Assembly (NCBI GenBank): GCA_020073385.1
Contig: JAIQFH010000011.1
Span: 1 to 64,000, forward strand
Source: Terriglobia bacterium
GTDB taxonomy: Bacteria > Acidobacteriota > Terriglobia > Terriglobales > Acidobacteriaceae
Length of the DNA: 64,000 nucleotides
Direction of reading: 5' to 3'
The translations under genes and the position numbers were made by a program. Of this stretch, positions 37,798 through 46,113 are shown piece by piece (the stretch's first letter is position 1; each line of letters begins with the position of its first letter). The notes under the pieces are model-generated. The model made no database searches. It had not been told where the DNA came from and saw only the letters and a list, made by a program, of their open reading frames with translations.

Positions 37798-37873
37798 TGG
37801 AGCCGACGAGCGGACTTGAACCGCTGACCTGCCGATTACGAATCGGCTGCTCTACCAACTGAGCTACGTCGGC
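37798..37873 (-). tRNA. tRNA-Thr (anticodon CGT)
   Basis: The minus strand folds into a full cloverleaf: acceptor GCCGACG pairing with the 3' CGTCGGC, D-arm GCTCAGTTGGTAGAGC, anticodon arm CCGAT-loop-ATCGG with loop TTCGTAA giving anticodon CGT (codon ACG), and T-arm with GGTTCAAGTCC. CCA is encoded (37798-37800). Length 76 nt. Confidence 0.95.
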
Positions 37874-37980
37874 CTCTAGTGGGGCTCCAATAGTTTACCA
37901 AATCGTACGATTTGACTCCGGAGAGGCCGATCCAACTCACAACTTTCTCCCACACGCCTGAACCGCAGGCCGCCATCAGG

Positions 37981-38487
37981 CTACGCTGCTTTGGCCGCAA
38001 CCCAAGCGTCATATTCCTGCTGCGATTGGCCGGGCAGCAGCACCCACAGCGTATACACTCCGATCGCGGTACCGAAGGGAATGTTGAAGAGCGAAATGAA
38101 CGCCAGCACCAGCACCAGGACGCGCGCCCAGGTTTCTCGCTGCATCAATCCCCAACCGGCGAAGAACCCTAACGCCGCCTTGGCCACTACGAGGATTCCG
38201 AGCGTGGTAAACAGTGCCATCAGAAAACCGACTGGCACGTCGGACGGCACGTCCTTCATCTCACGCAGATGCGGAAATAGAACGTTGCCCAGCATGAGCA
38301 AGAAAATGCCCCCCACCGCGTTGAACGCCGACATCGCGAGCCACAGAATACCGAGCAGATGCACATGCTGTTGCACGCGGCTCGGATAGGACTGCATGAC
38401 CGAAATTGAACCGACAATCTGCTTGCCGCACTTGCTGCAGAATGCCTGGCCCGGTTCTACAGAAGCACCGCATCGATCACAGAACAT
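37981..38487 (-). CDS. Zinc-ribbon membrane protein
   Basis: This 168-residue protein has an N-terminal double CxxC zinc ribbon (MFCDRCGASVEPGQAFCSKC) and then four hydrophobic helices (LLGILWLAMSAFNAVGGIFL, FLMALFTTLGILVVAKAALG, VLVLVLAFISLFNIPFGTAI and a shorter one). This layout is common in bacterial 'zinc-ribbon domain-containing' proteins of unknown role. It is located 118 bp downstream of a promoter-terminator unit on the same strand that could be its leader. It is followed by the tRNA-Thr gene, also on the minus strand. Confidence 0.8.
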   Translation of the reverse strand: MFCDRCGASVEPGQAFCSKCGKQIVGSISVMQSYPSRVQQHVHLLGILWLAMSAFNAVGGIFLLMLGNVLFPHLREMKDVPSDVPVGFLMALFTTLGILVVAKAALGFFAGWGLMQRETWARVLVLVLAFISLFNIPFGTAIGVYTLWVLLPGQSQQEYDAWVAAKAA

Positions 38488-38603
38488 GAATCCTCCAATC
38501 CGAAATCGTCGGATCTAGTCAACGCCTTCCATAGATACGAATCTTCGTCACAACAGTTCCATCTTGAACTGAATCGATTCACCACTTCACCACGATGATA
38601 TCC

Positions 38604-38691
38604 AAAACGAAAAGGCCACCCGGCAACTGGGCGGCCTTTTCTTCAAGGGAGAATAGTTCCAACGGAGGCTTAAATTCCGTCAAAACTTTCT
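38604..38691 (-). ncRNA. Candidate small RNA or 5' leader with intrinsic terminator
   Basis: Transcription from the promoter at 38698-38727 would begin near 38691 and run about 88 nt to the terminator at 38605-38640. This is either a free small RNA or an attenuated leader of the zinc-ribbon gene whose start is 118 nt past the terminator. No anti-terminator pairing was identified and no known riboswitch class was recognised. Confidence 0.5.
38605..38640. terminator. Stem-loop terminator AAAAGGCC/GGCCTTTT
   Basis: The outer stem AAAAGGCC (38610-38617) pairs with GGCCTTTT (38633-38640); a CCCGG...GGG inner pairing is also possible. T-rich sequence follows on both strands, so it could work in either direction. 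It most likely ends the short minus-strand transcript starting near 38691. Confidence 0.75.
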
Positions 38692-38697
38692 GCGGAA

Positions 38698-38727
38698 ATC
38701 TTATGAGCCGAAAAACGGGGGTGTCAA
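38698..38727 (-). promoter_or_regulatory. Sigma-70-type promoter for the 38.6-kb RNA
   Basis: On the minus strand TTGACA (38722-38727, perfect -35) is followed after 18 bp by TAAGAT (38698-38703, a 4/6 -10). Confidence 0.6.
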
Positions 38728-38863
38728 GCGATTTTTGGGAAATAAATGCTAGTGTTTTCAATCACTTAGGAAATGGGTTAACACACTCGAAAACTGTGCC
38801 AAATTGAGACAGAGGGCCTTAAGAACGGTCGTAAGCCAATACTTCTAAGGCACTTACCGGGCG

Positions 38864-40048
38864 TTATGAGGGGTTCCTGGGCAGGTCCGCGGCCTGTTCC
38901 CCGCCCGCACGTGAGGCTTCCTCGACCACGGTCTCGGTCAGGTGAAGCGAGATGAATTCCATCTGTTCGGGGCGATCGAAAACCTTGTCGGGATACAAAC
39001 GCTTCATCAGAATGCGGAATCCGCCGAAGGCTACACCGGCAATGATCGCGAGCCCGGCGAGAATCGCGCAGAGGATGACGATGTTGAGGATCAGCAAGTA
39101 CAGGTCGCGAACTTGCGCATTCTCGGTGGGAGAGTTCCAGGTGACGCTGGCTTCGTAGTTCACCATGCCCAGCAGGGATTTCGCATCGCTGTCGGAGATT
39201 CCACCTGAGGCAACGGCCACGATCGGCCCGGTGCGTTTGTCAAAGAATGTGCCCGACCCATTGATCGTAGATTCGCCACTATGGCTCGTGTCAGTCACGC
39301 CATGAGCTGTCTCGATGCGTCGCAGATGCTCGGCTGCGAGTTGCGGAGTGGGATACGAGATCAGAACCAGAGTGGCTTCGCCGCTCGGTGTCTGGTAATG
39401 GCCCACAGTGAGCTCAGAACTTGCACCGAAATCGACTTGATCGGCGGTTACCGGCAGTTGTAGCGATGCCAATGCAGCCGGCCCCATCACATATTTCTGC
39501 GTGTTGCTGATGTACTGGCGGCGTGGCAGGAATTGGATGAAGGACGGCAGGTTTCCCGCGCTTCCCCCGGGGCGCGGCAGAGCTCCGGCCAACTCGCGCA
39601 GTTCCGCTCCCGACATCGGGGTTTCCTTGCTGAAATGCGCGTCGACCAGCACGTGGCCGCGATAAAAAACAACCCGGTCGCCCGCTGAAGCGCCCTGATC
39701 GCCGATCTGCTCCTTGTTCATTTCTGGCTGCAGGTAAAACGTGTAGGCACCAAAGGCTCCCGAGGCATCGGCAAACCGCGCCGCGCGAATCTTCAGCGTG
39801 CGCCCGTCATCCCGCGTGTACGTGGCCGATTCAAAATCGGTGAACCGGTATTCAGTCAGCACAGGCGCATTGGTAGGATCGGCCGTGGCGGCATTGCTGC
39901 TCGTCTGCGGCGTGCCTTGCATCTGCCAGCCGGCGAATGCCTGGGGAAGAATTGCAGGAGCTTGTCCTGCAGGCGACGATGCCGCCAACAACATCGTAGA
40001 AAGGCAGCCTAAGATCGGAAAAACCAGTACAAAACGGGGAAATCGCAT
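38864..40048 (-). CDS. DUF6599-type exported membrane protein
   Basis: The ATG at 40048 gives 394 residues with a signal peptide (FPRFVLVFPILGCLSTMLLA). The mature domain contains LPQAFAGWQMQGTP, YRFTDFESATYTRDDGRTLK and GAFGAYTFYLQPEMNKEQIG, which I associate with DUF6599, a family largely found in Acidobacteria. A single membrane helix follows near the end (LLILNIVILCAILAGLAIIA), then a short cytoplasmic tail. Function is unknown. A longer frame reaching 40198 has no signal peptide and is less likely. Confidence 0.75.
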   Translation of the reverse strand: MRFPRFVLVFPILGCLSTMLLAASSPAGQAPAILPQAFAGWQMQGTPQTSSNAATADPTNAPVLTEYRFTDFESATYTRDDGRTLKIRAARFADASGAFGAYTFYLQPEMNKEQIGDQGASAGDRVVFYRGHVLVDAHFSKETPMSGAELRELAGALPRPGGSAGNLPSFIQFLPRRQYISNTQKYVMGPAALASLQLPVTADQVDFGASSELTVGHYQTPSGEATLVLISYPTPQLAAEHLRRIETAHGVTDTSHSGESTINGSGTFFDKRTGPIVAVASGGISDSDAKSLLGMVNYEASVTWNSPTENAQVRDLYLLILNIVILCAILAGLAIIAGVAFGGFRILMKRLYPDKVFDRPEQMEFISLHLTETVVEEASRAGGEQAADLPRNPS

Positions 40049-40262
40049 GAGATGGCGGGCAATACCCGCATAACCATTAGACCACAGGAGTGCCAGAAAA
40101 GTTTCGGAATGCCGGCGCCAGCGACGTCCTGACCACGGATGTAACGCTCTTCTCAGGAAGCGGCTAAGTACCCGAAAAGACGGCAACTGCGGCTGCACCC
40201 TCGTGCCGGTCCCCTACACGTGAGGGCCATTCACAGATTGAAGGCAGGCTTGCAGAATACTG

Positions 40263-40658
40263 ATGGGTGAAGGAATGTCAGTGAGCAGTGTGCATACGAA
40301 CAAGCGCCGGGGAAGCCGCACGAAGGCCGTCCTCCCGGTGAGGATTAAGGGCAAGGATTGTTCCGGCAAGGCGTTCGAGGAATTGGCGCACACGCTCGAT
40401 GTCACCCCCACTGGTGTACGGTTGGGCTCGGTGCGGCGCGAGTTGAGTGCGCAGGATGAAGTGACGATTCTCTTCCGCCAGCGACGAATGCAGTTTCGCG
40501 TGGTCTGGACGAAGAAATTGAAAGGCACGTCTGAGTTTCAAGTAGGACTGCAGGCTTTGACGCAGGAGAAAGAGGCTTGGGGACTCACCTTTGCCGACCA
40601 GGCAAACCAGTCCGTCCAGCCGCTTAGCCAGTCTCTGGTTTCAGCGCTTGCACAATAA
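40263..40658 (+). CDS. PilZ-like domain protein
   Basis: This 131-residue cytoplasmic protein has KRRGSRTKAVLPVRIKG, resembling the RxxxR cyclic-di-GMP binding motif, followed by AHTLDVTPTGVRLGSVRREL in the position of the D/NxSxxG motif. The canonical serine is replaced by threonine (DVTPTG). Binding of cyclic di-GMP is plausible but the motif is imperfect. The start may be 40263 or 40275. The next gene, 14 nt downstream, encodes an Flp pilin, so a role in pilus control is inferred. Confidence 0.72.
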   Translation: MGEGMSVSSVHTNKRRGSRTKAVLPVRIKGKDCSGKAFEELAHTLDVTPTGVRLGSVRRELSAQDEVTILFRQRRMQFRVVWTKKLKGTSEFQVGLQALTQEKEAWGLTFADQANQSVQPLSQSLVSALAQ

Positions 40659-40672
40659 TCAAGGGGAGAGCC

Positions 40673-40858
40673 ATGGAGGAAAACACCAATCGTTCGTTCG
40701 CGTGGTTGAAGCAGCTCTGGTCCGAGGAAAACGGTCAGGATATCGCCGAATACTCCGTCATGCTGGCAGTCATTCTTGTCATTGTAGTGGGAACGGTGCG
40801 CCTGATCGGATCCAACGCGAACAACGTCTTTTCGCAGGTCGGTAGCGCGATTCAGTAA
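40673..40858 (+). CDS. flp: Flp-family type IVb pilin
   Basis: This 61-residue prepilin has WSEENGQDIAEYSVMLAVIL: glycine, then the glutamine-containing processing site and the conserved Glu-Tyr of Flp pilins, followed by one hydrophobic helix (LAVILVIVVGTVRLIG). Tad-system pilins of this size build adhesive fibres. AAGGGGAG precedes the ATG and a strong terminator follows. No tad assembly genes are in the window, so it is an orphan locus downstream of a PilZ-like gene. Confidence 0.88.
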   Translation: MEENTNRSFAWLKQLWSEENGQDIAEYSVMLAVILVIVVGTVRLIGSNANNVFSQVGSAIQ

Positions 40859-40888
40859 TCATAAGGTTCGTGTCGAGTAAGACTCACT

Positions 40889-40923
40889 GGCCAGCAGCGC
40901 TTCGCAAGGCTGCTGGCCTTTTT
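40889..40923 (+). terminator. Rho-independent terminator after the flp gene
   Basis: A perfect 10-bp stem GGCCAGCAGC/GCTGCTGGCC with a ten-base loop is followed by TTTTT. It ends the PilZ-flp unit 31 nt after the stop codon. Confidence 0.92.
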
Positions 40924-41322
40924 CGCTTCGGCTTGTCTACGTCAGTTCCAGCCCAAGAATGCCACCGCGTCGCGTGCCGTTGGCCTGCCTTCACATTCCA
41001 GAGACAGAGCGATCGGATGTTCTACTCACGATGCTGCGCAACGAGAGCGCAAGGCTGAGGAGTTTGATGGAACTCTTGTGGAGGAAAATGCCGGGCGTCG
41101 CCGCCCTTCAGCCCGCGCGGTTTGCGCTGGGGTTGAAAGCTGTCTTTCGGACGACTCCCGGCCTGCCTTTCTTTTAGCGCAACACTTTCCACATTGCAGT
41201 GACTGGGAGCACTGAGTGCAAGAGCGCTCAAAATCCGGCGAGTAACGATTACTCGCCAACGACAAGCCACGTCCCCGCCTCTGCACTGCGCCAGGATCTT
41301 GGCCGGAAACGCAAGTGCCCTA
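40924..41322. other. Intergenic region without a recognised gene
   Basis: About 400 bp follow the flp terminator. The only notable structure is a 'gggcgtcgccgcccttcagcccgcgcgg' like repeat near 41093-41121. Short open frames here have no ribosome site or family resemblance. Confidence 0.5.
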
Positions 41323-41589
41323 CTACGCCGCGTTCAGGCCCTGGTACAGCCACACACCCACGAGCACCAGCAGAAATACCATAGACCCGATGCCGAACAC
41401 GCGCACTGGGACGGTAAGCCGGTTGAGTTTGGCCAACAGTTCCGTCTGCTCGTCGTGCATGTGCGAACTCGCGTCATCCAGAAACAACTGGTCATCCCTA
41501 TGCATGGTGAGTGTGCTTTTGTAGATCAGCAGGATGATTAGACCAATTGCGAAAATTCCGAAGATAATAGCCACGACAGTCAGCGTCAT
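41323..41589 (-). CDS. Small two-helix membrane protein
   Basis: From the ATG at 41589 (GAGGTGG upstream) this is 88 residues: a first helix TLTVVAIIFGIFAIGLIILL, a charged middle with HRDDQLFLDDASSHMHDEQT, and a second helix VRVFGIGSMVFLLVLVGVWL. No family recognised. The acidic, His-rich middle would lie on one side of the inner membrane. The region upstream is divergent from a cytochrome c gene. Confidence 0.68.
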   Translation of the reverse strand: MTLTVVAIIFGIFAIGLIILLIYKSTLTMHRDDQLFLDDASSHMHDEQTELLAKLNRLTVPVRVFGIGSMVFLLVLVGVWLYQGLNAA

Positions 41590-41980
41590 AAACCACCTCG
41601 GCCCGTCCAAGCGGGCGTTCCCGCTCTTAAGAATGATTATAGTCCCTTTAAGCGATAAGCCCGACCGGAGGCGCACTTACTCGTTAGCCGCAATGCGGGT
41701 GATGAACATCACAGACGGGGAGGCCGCAAGGGTCTCTAATTCGTCGCAGGAGGTCCGACAAACTGAATACCGCAATAGTGCGCCCGGCTCCTCAACGGGC
41801 GAGGGCATCTCGCCCAGCCGTAACCCGACGGCAGGGAGTCGGGCCACTTCTCAATGGGCCTCGATCGGATCTCGCTTTCGCGCAGAATGGTTTCTCGCTA
41901 CTGGCACGGGGGCTGCCAGCTGGCGACGTTAAGGATTTTCTCGGCACCTTGATCGAAAAGTCGTTGTGTGGAGGTGCGCA
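41590..41980. other. Divergent intergenic region with a possible sigma-54 promoter
   Basis: About 390 bp lie between the small membrane protein (minus) and cytochrome c (plus). Apart from the -24/-12 like site at 41902-41917 nothing specific was recognised. Confidence 0.5.
41902..41917 (+). promoter_or_regulatory. Possible sigma-54 (-24/-12) promoter
   Basis: TGGCACGGGGGCTGCC keeps the invariant GG (41903-41904) and GC (41915-41916) exactly ten bases apart and matches TGGCACG fully; the -12 half is CTGCC rather than TTGCA. It lies 64 bp before the cytochrome c start. A chance match cannot be excluded in GC-rich DNA. Confidence 0.4.
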
Positions 41981-42406
41981 ATGCATCAACAAGAACGATG
42001 GTCACTGCTACTTCTGTGCATTCTTCTCCCGGCCGTTCTCCTGCCAGGAGCTCAGAAGGATAAGACAACTTCGTCGGAGCGTAACCCCGTCGAGGGCGCG
42101 AAGATTTTTCAATACCACTGTGCAGCTTGCCATGGAACTGATGGACGAGGGCATGGACCGGCGTCAGCCTCTCTAAAGCATTCGGTACCAGACTTGACTC
42201 GAATCTCGCAAAGGAATGGCGGGAAATTCCCCCACAAGCAGGTAAGGGCGATCATTGAAGGGAAAGAAACCGGAATCGTCGCCCATGGCGATGGCGAGAT
42301 GCCGATTTGGGGGCCGATCTTCCACCAGGTCGAAGCGGACCAGGACTGGGGAGAAGTACGGTTAGACGCCATCACCAAGCACATGGAGTCAATTCAGCAA
42401 AAATAG
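41981..42406 (+). CDS. Monoheme c-type cytochrome
   Basis: The ATG at 41981 (GTGGAGG upstream) gives 141 residues. A signal peptide (WSLLLLCILLPAVLLPGAQ) is followed by GAKIFQYHCAACHGTDGRGH, the heme c site, and GDGEMPIWGPIF with the probable axial methionine. Size and spacing are those of a small class I cytochrome c in the periplasm. It may serve an oxidase or dehydrogenase encoded elsewhere. A possible sigma-54 promoter lies upstream. Confidence 0.87.
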   Translation: MHQQERWSLLLLCILLPAVLLPGAQKDKTTSSERNPVEGAKIFQYHCAACHGTDGRGHGPASASLKHSVPDLTRISQRNGGKFPHKQVRAIIEGKETGIVAHGDGEMPIWGPIFHQVEADQDWGEVRLDAITKHMESIQQK

Positions 42407-42695
42407 GGACGGGTGGTTTTCAATCACGGCAAGACTCACGACTGTCGCGAACACGACTGTGCAATGCTTTTGTTTGCTCATAGATCAATGAGTAAAAGGA
42501 TGGTTTCGTCAATTGAAGTAATTGCTTACCAGCTAGCTAGAAGGGTCCGATACTCTGTGCGCCGGGCAGCTCATTCGCTGTAGCCGATTTTTCCTCAGAC
42601 TATAATTGCGCCGTCTCAGTCCAGCAATCAAACGATGGCGCGGATCGCGAACGCTGACGATCCGAGCGCGTCCGACTGGGGCTCGAAGGAGTGCC

Positions 42696-44024
42696 ATGCT
42701 TCGAAGGGCAGCAATCGCTCTCCTGTTGGCTGGTATCTGTCTGGCGCAGGACAACGTAACCCGCATGGAGCAGGTGGTGCGCTCCTATGTGGATGCAAAA
42801 CAATTCATGGGATCGGTCCTGGTAGCTCGCGACGGGAAGGTATTGTTCACCAAGGGTTATGGATCGGCAAATCTGGAATGGGATATTCCCAATTCACCTT
42901 CCACCAAGTTTCGCCTGGGTTCGGTCACCAAGCAGTTTACGGCTGCTTGCATCCTGCTGCTTGAAGAGCGCGGGAAGTTGAAGGTTGAGGATCCGGTGAA
43001 GAAATACATGCCGGATGCGCCGGCAGCATGGGATAAGGTGACGATCTTCAATCTCCTGACGCACACTTCCGGTATTCCGAGCTTCACCGGATTCCCTGAC
43101 TATCACTCGACGGAGGCGATTGCAGCAACTCCCGAGCAGCTCGTGGCGCGCTTTCGCGACAAGCCGCTCGAATTTCAGCCGGGAGAAAAGTGGAACTACA
43201 GCAATTCCGGTTATGTCCTGCTGGGCTACTTGATCGAGAAGATCAGTCAGCAGAGCTACCGGCAATTCATGCAGGAGAACATCTTCGATCACCTCGGAAT
43301 GAAGGACTCGGGCTACGACTCCAACTCGGAAATTATCCTGCATCGCGCTTCGGGTTACACGCCGGGCCCGAACGGGGTGGCCAATGCCGGTTATATCGAC
43401 ATGACCATACCCTTGTCGGCGGGCGCGCTCTACTCGACGACGGAAGACCTGCTGCGCTGGGAACAAGGTCTTATGGGCGGCAAACTCCTGTCCTCCGCGT
43501 CGCTCGAGAAGATGACAACGCCATTCAAGAACGATTATGCCTTTGGGCTTGGAGTACACAAGTCGAACGGACACAAATTGATTGATCACGGCGGCGGGAT
43601 CGAGGGCTTCAACACTCTCCTTGCGTACTATCCGGAGGATAAGCTGACTGTAGTCGTGCTGGCCAACCTGAACGGGCAAGCGCCAGACGCAATCGCCGGC
43701 AAGCTCGCGGCGGTAGCTCACGGCGAGAACGTCGTATTGCCTTCCGAGAGAAAGGAAATCCCAGTCCCGCCTGCCATTCTGGAAAAATATGCCGGCACCT
43801 ATGAGCTGATGCCAAATTTCGATATCGTGATGACGCTCGAAGGCGGTCAGCTGATGACACAGGCGACCGGACAAAGTAAGTTTCCGCTGTTTGCCGAATC
43901 AGAGACGAAATTCTTCCTGAAAGTCGTAGACGCCGAAGTGGAGTTCTTTAAGAACGACAAGGGAGATGTAACTCACCTCATCCTTCACCAAGGCGGACAA
44001 GAGATGAAGGGCATGAAGAAATAG
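42696..44024 (+). CDS. Secreted serine hydrolase, beta-lactamase/class C (penicillin-binding) family
   Basis: The ATG at 42696 has GAAGGAG in front and starts a signal peptide (LRRAAIALLLAGICLAQ); 442 residues. The active-site triad motifs are SxxK in RLGSVTKQFTAACILLLEER, YxN in NYSNSGYVLLGYL and an HGG in LIDHGGGIEGF. A C-terminal lipocalin-like domain begins near ILEKYAGTYELMPNFDIVMT. Proteins of this family are esterases, D-aminopeptidases or peptidoglycan carboxypeptidases more often than true beta-lactamases. The gene is monocistronic. Confidence 0.87.
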   Translation: MLRRAAIALLLAGICLAQDNVTRMEQVVRSYVDAKQFMGSVLVARDGKVLFTKGYGSANLEWDIPNSPSTKFRLGSVTKQFTAACILLLEERGKLKVEDPVKKYMPDAPAAWDKVTIFNLLTHTSGIPSFTGFPDYHSTEAIAATPEQLVARFRDKPLEFQPGEKWNYSNSGYVLLGYLIEKISQQSYRQFMQENIFDHLGMKDSGYDSNSEIILHRASGYTPGPNGVANAGYIDMTIPLSAGALYSTTEDLLRWEQGLMGGKLLSSASLEKMTTPFKNDYAFGLGVHKSNGHKLIDHGGGIEGFNTLLAYYPEDKLTVVVLANLNGQAPDAIAGKLAAVAHGENVVLPSERKEIPVPPAILEKYAGTYELMPNFDIVMTLEGGQLMTQATGQSKFPLFAESETKFFLKVVDAEVEFFKNDKGDVTHLILHQGGQEMKGMKK

Positions 44025-44045
44025 ACAGCCCATTCGACCATTCCG

Positions 44046-44073
44046 GGCGGCCCCTCCGATTCCCAGGGCCGCC
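44046..44073. terminator. Stem-loop between convergent genes
   Basis: GGCGGCCC pairs with GGGCCGCC around a 12-base loop, 22 nt after the serine hydrolase stop and 29 nt before the end of the convergent gene. It lacks a T-run. Confidence 0.55.
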
Positions 44074-44101
44074 GTTCATGGTCTCCGGCTACCGCCCCAA
44101 G

Positions 44102-44731
44102 CTACGGAGTGGTTTGGCCAACGAATGACTGGCAGGACACGTTAGGATGCCAGTTTACGAATGCGCCCTTGGGATTCGCCTTCCACGCCCAAACATGCAG
44201 AGTGTAAAAGGCCGGCAGTCCAAAGCGATTCGGTGATGGGAAGTAATGGAAGATCTGTCCCATAAGAAAGGGCGGCGTGCCGGGATGCTTCTCATCCCAT
44301 GCGCTGGCGATCACGAGATAGTCGGCTCCAGTCAGTTTGACACTACCGTCCGGCTGCGCCTCGTAGAGGATGATCTGGGGACGGTTGACGTCCACGATTC
44401 CGTTGCCGACCAGAGTGTCATTGACATAATGGAGACCCATCGCGCCAAAGTCGTCGCCGCTCACGCAACCGAATTCAAGGCGATACCCCTCGTTCTCGGC
44501 CACCCTGACATCCTTAAATCGCTCCGTGGCTTCCCGAACACTTTTGATCAGGGCGCTTTGCTGGTCTTGGGTGCGTTGGTCTTGGGTTGTCGTAGGGTGC
44601 GAGTGGACTTCTTGCGCCACTGCGCGCAAGAAACAAACGTTCACGAGAGCGAACGCGATCACGGAATACCGACATTGTCTCGCGAATTGTTTCCCGTTTC
44701 TGGTAAGAGTAAGAATCTGCGCTTTGTTCAT
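44102..44731 (-). CDS. Exported protein of unknown function
   Basis: From the ATG at 44731 (GGAGA upstream) it has 209 residues with a signal peptide (CRYSVIAFALVNVCFLRAVA). The mature part has SVREATERFKDVRVAENEGY, CVSGDDFGAMGLHYVND, PQIILYEAQPDGSVKLTGAD and the tail FYTLHVWAWKANPKGAFVNW followed by HPNVSC. The pattern AENEGY...GAMG.HY...P.ILLYE is familiar from many uncharacterised bacterial secreted proteins. Two conserved cysteines and several His may bind metal or heme, but this is a guess. Confidence 0.75.
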   Translation of the reverse strand: MNKAQILTLTRNGKQFARQCRYSVIAFALVNVCFLRAVAQEVHSHPTTTQDQRTQDQQSALIKSVREATERFKDVRVAENEGYRLEFGCVSGDDFGAMGLHYVNDTLVGNGIVDVNRPQIILYEAQPDGSVKLTGADYLVIASAWDEKHPGTPPFLMGQIFHYFPSPNRFGLPAFYTLHVWAWKANPKGAFVNWHPNVSCQSFVGQTTP

Positions 44732-44762
44732 TGGAGTTGTCTCCTTCTTGTAAAATCGACGC

Positions 44763-45011
44763 TCAACTTCGCCGGGCTGCTGTTGATGGCTCTCCTGGAA
44801 GCACATTTGCTAAGACCCGCTGTTCGTCGCCCTTGGGACATTCGAGAATCACGGCCACGGAGCGCTGAGCCTCGTCTTGCAGGTGCAAAGTTACAAGCGT
44901 CAGGATGAGAAGTAACGAAACAACGCCAAAAGAAAACCAAAAGGATGCACAAAGCAGAGCCCACACTCCCAAAAACGTCCGACGATTTTTTGGCCAATCT
45001 TCTAGTCGCAT
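44763..45011 (-). CDS. Possible small membrane protein
   Basis: An 82-codon frame has one long hydrophobic stretch (FLGVWALLCASFWFSFGVVSLLLILTLV in two parts) and a charged C-terminus. It would be transcribed with the next exported protein, 31 bp downstream. There is no clear ribosome site and no recognised family, so it may not be a real gene. Confidence 0.35.
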   Translation of the reverse strand: MRLEDWPKNRRTFLGVWALLCASFWFSFGVVSLLLILTLVTLHLQDEAQRSVAVILECPKGDEQRVLANVLPGEPSTAARRS

Positions 45012-45277
45012 CAGCAGTCACAACGCGGGGTTGCGTAGCTTCGTTGTCGAGTGCTTCAGCCAAGGGTCGCTGACCACGTGTTCGGATTTCGTAACAAGTC
45101 CGAACTCGCCGGAAACACTTCCCTCTGCCATGGAATGATTTCCCGGTCCCAGAAGGTCCACGGCCCTGCTGTCGATCGTTGGTTTATAGTGCGGGCGTCG
45201 GGTTGTACTGTCCCTGAAGCAAAAGATCAAATCGACGTCCCCATGTCTTTTTCTGAAACTCATCAGGGAGGACAGCG

Positions 45278-46003
45278 ATGAAAACCATTCTGAGAGAGGT
45301 TGTTCTGTGGGGCCTGGTGTTGGTTTCGTGCGCCGCGTGCATGTGGGCTCAGGAAGCGACCGCCAAGCGCAATCTCGTTGTGCGCCGCGATCCATCAAAA
45401 TCAAGCCCAGCGATCGACCACGTCGCCAAAGACGACCGGTTAACTCTAGTCCGGAAGAGGGCGGACAACGGCTACTACCACGTTAAGACAGAGCAGGATG
45501 TGATTGGGTGGGTTTTGGCGAGCGGGGTCACTGTGTCGCAACCCCCTCCAACTCCGCCTGCTCCACCCGTCCAACCGCCACCCAGTGGCCAATGCGACGA
45601 CACGTTGTGGAGTCACGTGTACCACTCGAACCGTCTTGTCGTTAACCAGAAGTGCATCTCGGTGACAGGAACCATCGTGGATGCGACCAACGGCAGAGAG
45701 CATGATGGTATCCGTCACGAAGCAGATGGAGATACCCACGGGTGGCTCAAAGTGGATGCCCAGTTCCAGAATCTATTGAACGCCGGAAACATTAGCGCCG
45801 AGGGCGGGAACCTGGTATTCGAAATCGTCTGCAAGTATCCAGTGACTCAAGCTGATGCCAAGACAGCATGCAGCAACTATCACAACAAGGTCACCATCCC
45901 TCCCGTGGGGTCGCATGTCCGCATTGTGGGAGTCTATGTGCAGGATACTTTTCATGCTCAGTGGATGGAAATTCATCCAGTCACGAGCATCGCGATTGAA
46001 TAA
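45278..46003 (+). CDS. Exported SH3-like domain protein
   Basis: This 241-residue protein starts after GGGAGGACAG. A signal peptide ends at AACMWAQ. Residues 30-85 form a bacterial SH3-like module (RNLVVRRDPSKSSPAIDHVA through VIGWVLASGVTVSQP). A proline-rich linker (PPPTPPAPPVQPPPSGQC) leads to a second domain with CISVTGTIVDATNGREHDGI and HGWLKVDAQF, which looks like an OB-fold-type beta barrel with four cysteines. The second domain resembles ones encoded next to LTD/nuclease proteins, but no enzyme residue is visible. Probably periplasmic, role unknown. Confidence 0.72.
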   Translation: MKTILREVVLWGLVLVSCAACMWAQEATAKRNLVVRRDPSKSSPAIDHVAKDDRLTLVRKRADNGYYHVKTEQDVIGWVLASGVTVSQPPPTPPAPPVQPPPSGQCDDTLWSHVYHSNRLVVNQKCISVTGTIVDATNGREHDGIRHEADGDTHGWLKVDAQFQNLLNAGNISAEGGNLVFEIVCKYPVTQADAKTACSNYHNKVTIPPVGSHVRIVGVYVQDTFHAQWMEIHPVTSIAIE

Positions 46004-46113
46004 CGGCGACGCTGAGAGTGTGCTCCCAATTGGAAATCGTAGTGCTTTCGCATTATTGTCCCTCGACATCGAAGTGAGTAGCTTGACGCGATATTTCCAA
46101 GGAGGATTGGCAA

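Larger units (their letters stand above)
38488..38863. other. AT-rich intergenic region with a possible small RNA or leader
   Basis: This 376-bp gap is clearly less GC-rich than its surroundings (38640-38830). It contains a strong-looking minus-strand promoter (38698-38727) and a terminator (38605-38640). The 60-codon frame across it (38579-38761, minus) would start upstream of that promoter and is probably not a gene. Confidence 0.6.

Noticed and set aside
38579-38761. 60-codon minus-strand frame in the AT-rich gap
   Set aside because: It spans a promoter and a terminator hairpin, and its start would lie upstream of the promoter; a non-coding or leader transcript explains the region better.
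44728-45063. 111-codon minus-strand frame overlapping the possible small membrane protein
   Set aside because: It overlaps the start of the exported-protein gene in another frame and has a weaker composition than the 82-codon frame with a hydrophobic helix; neither is certain.
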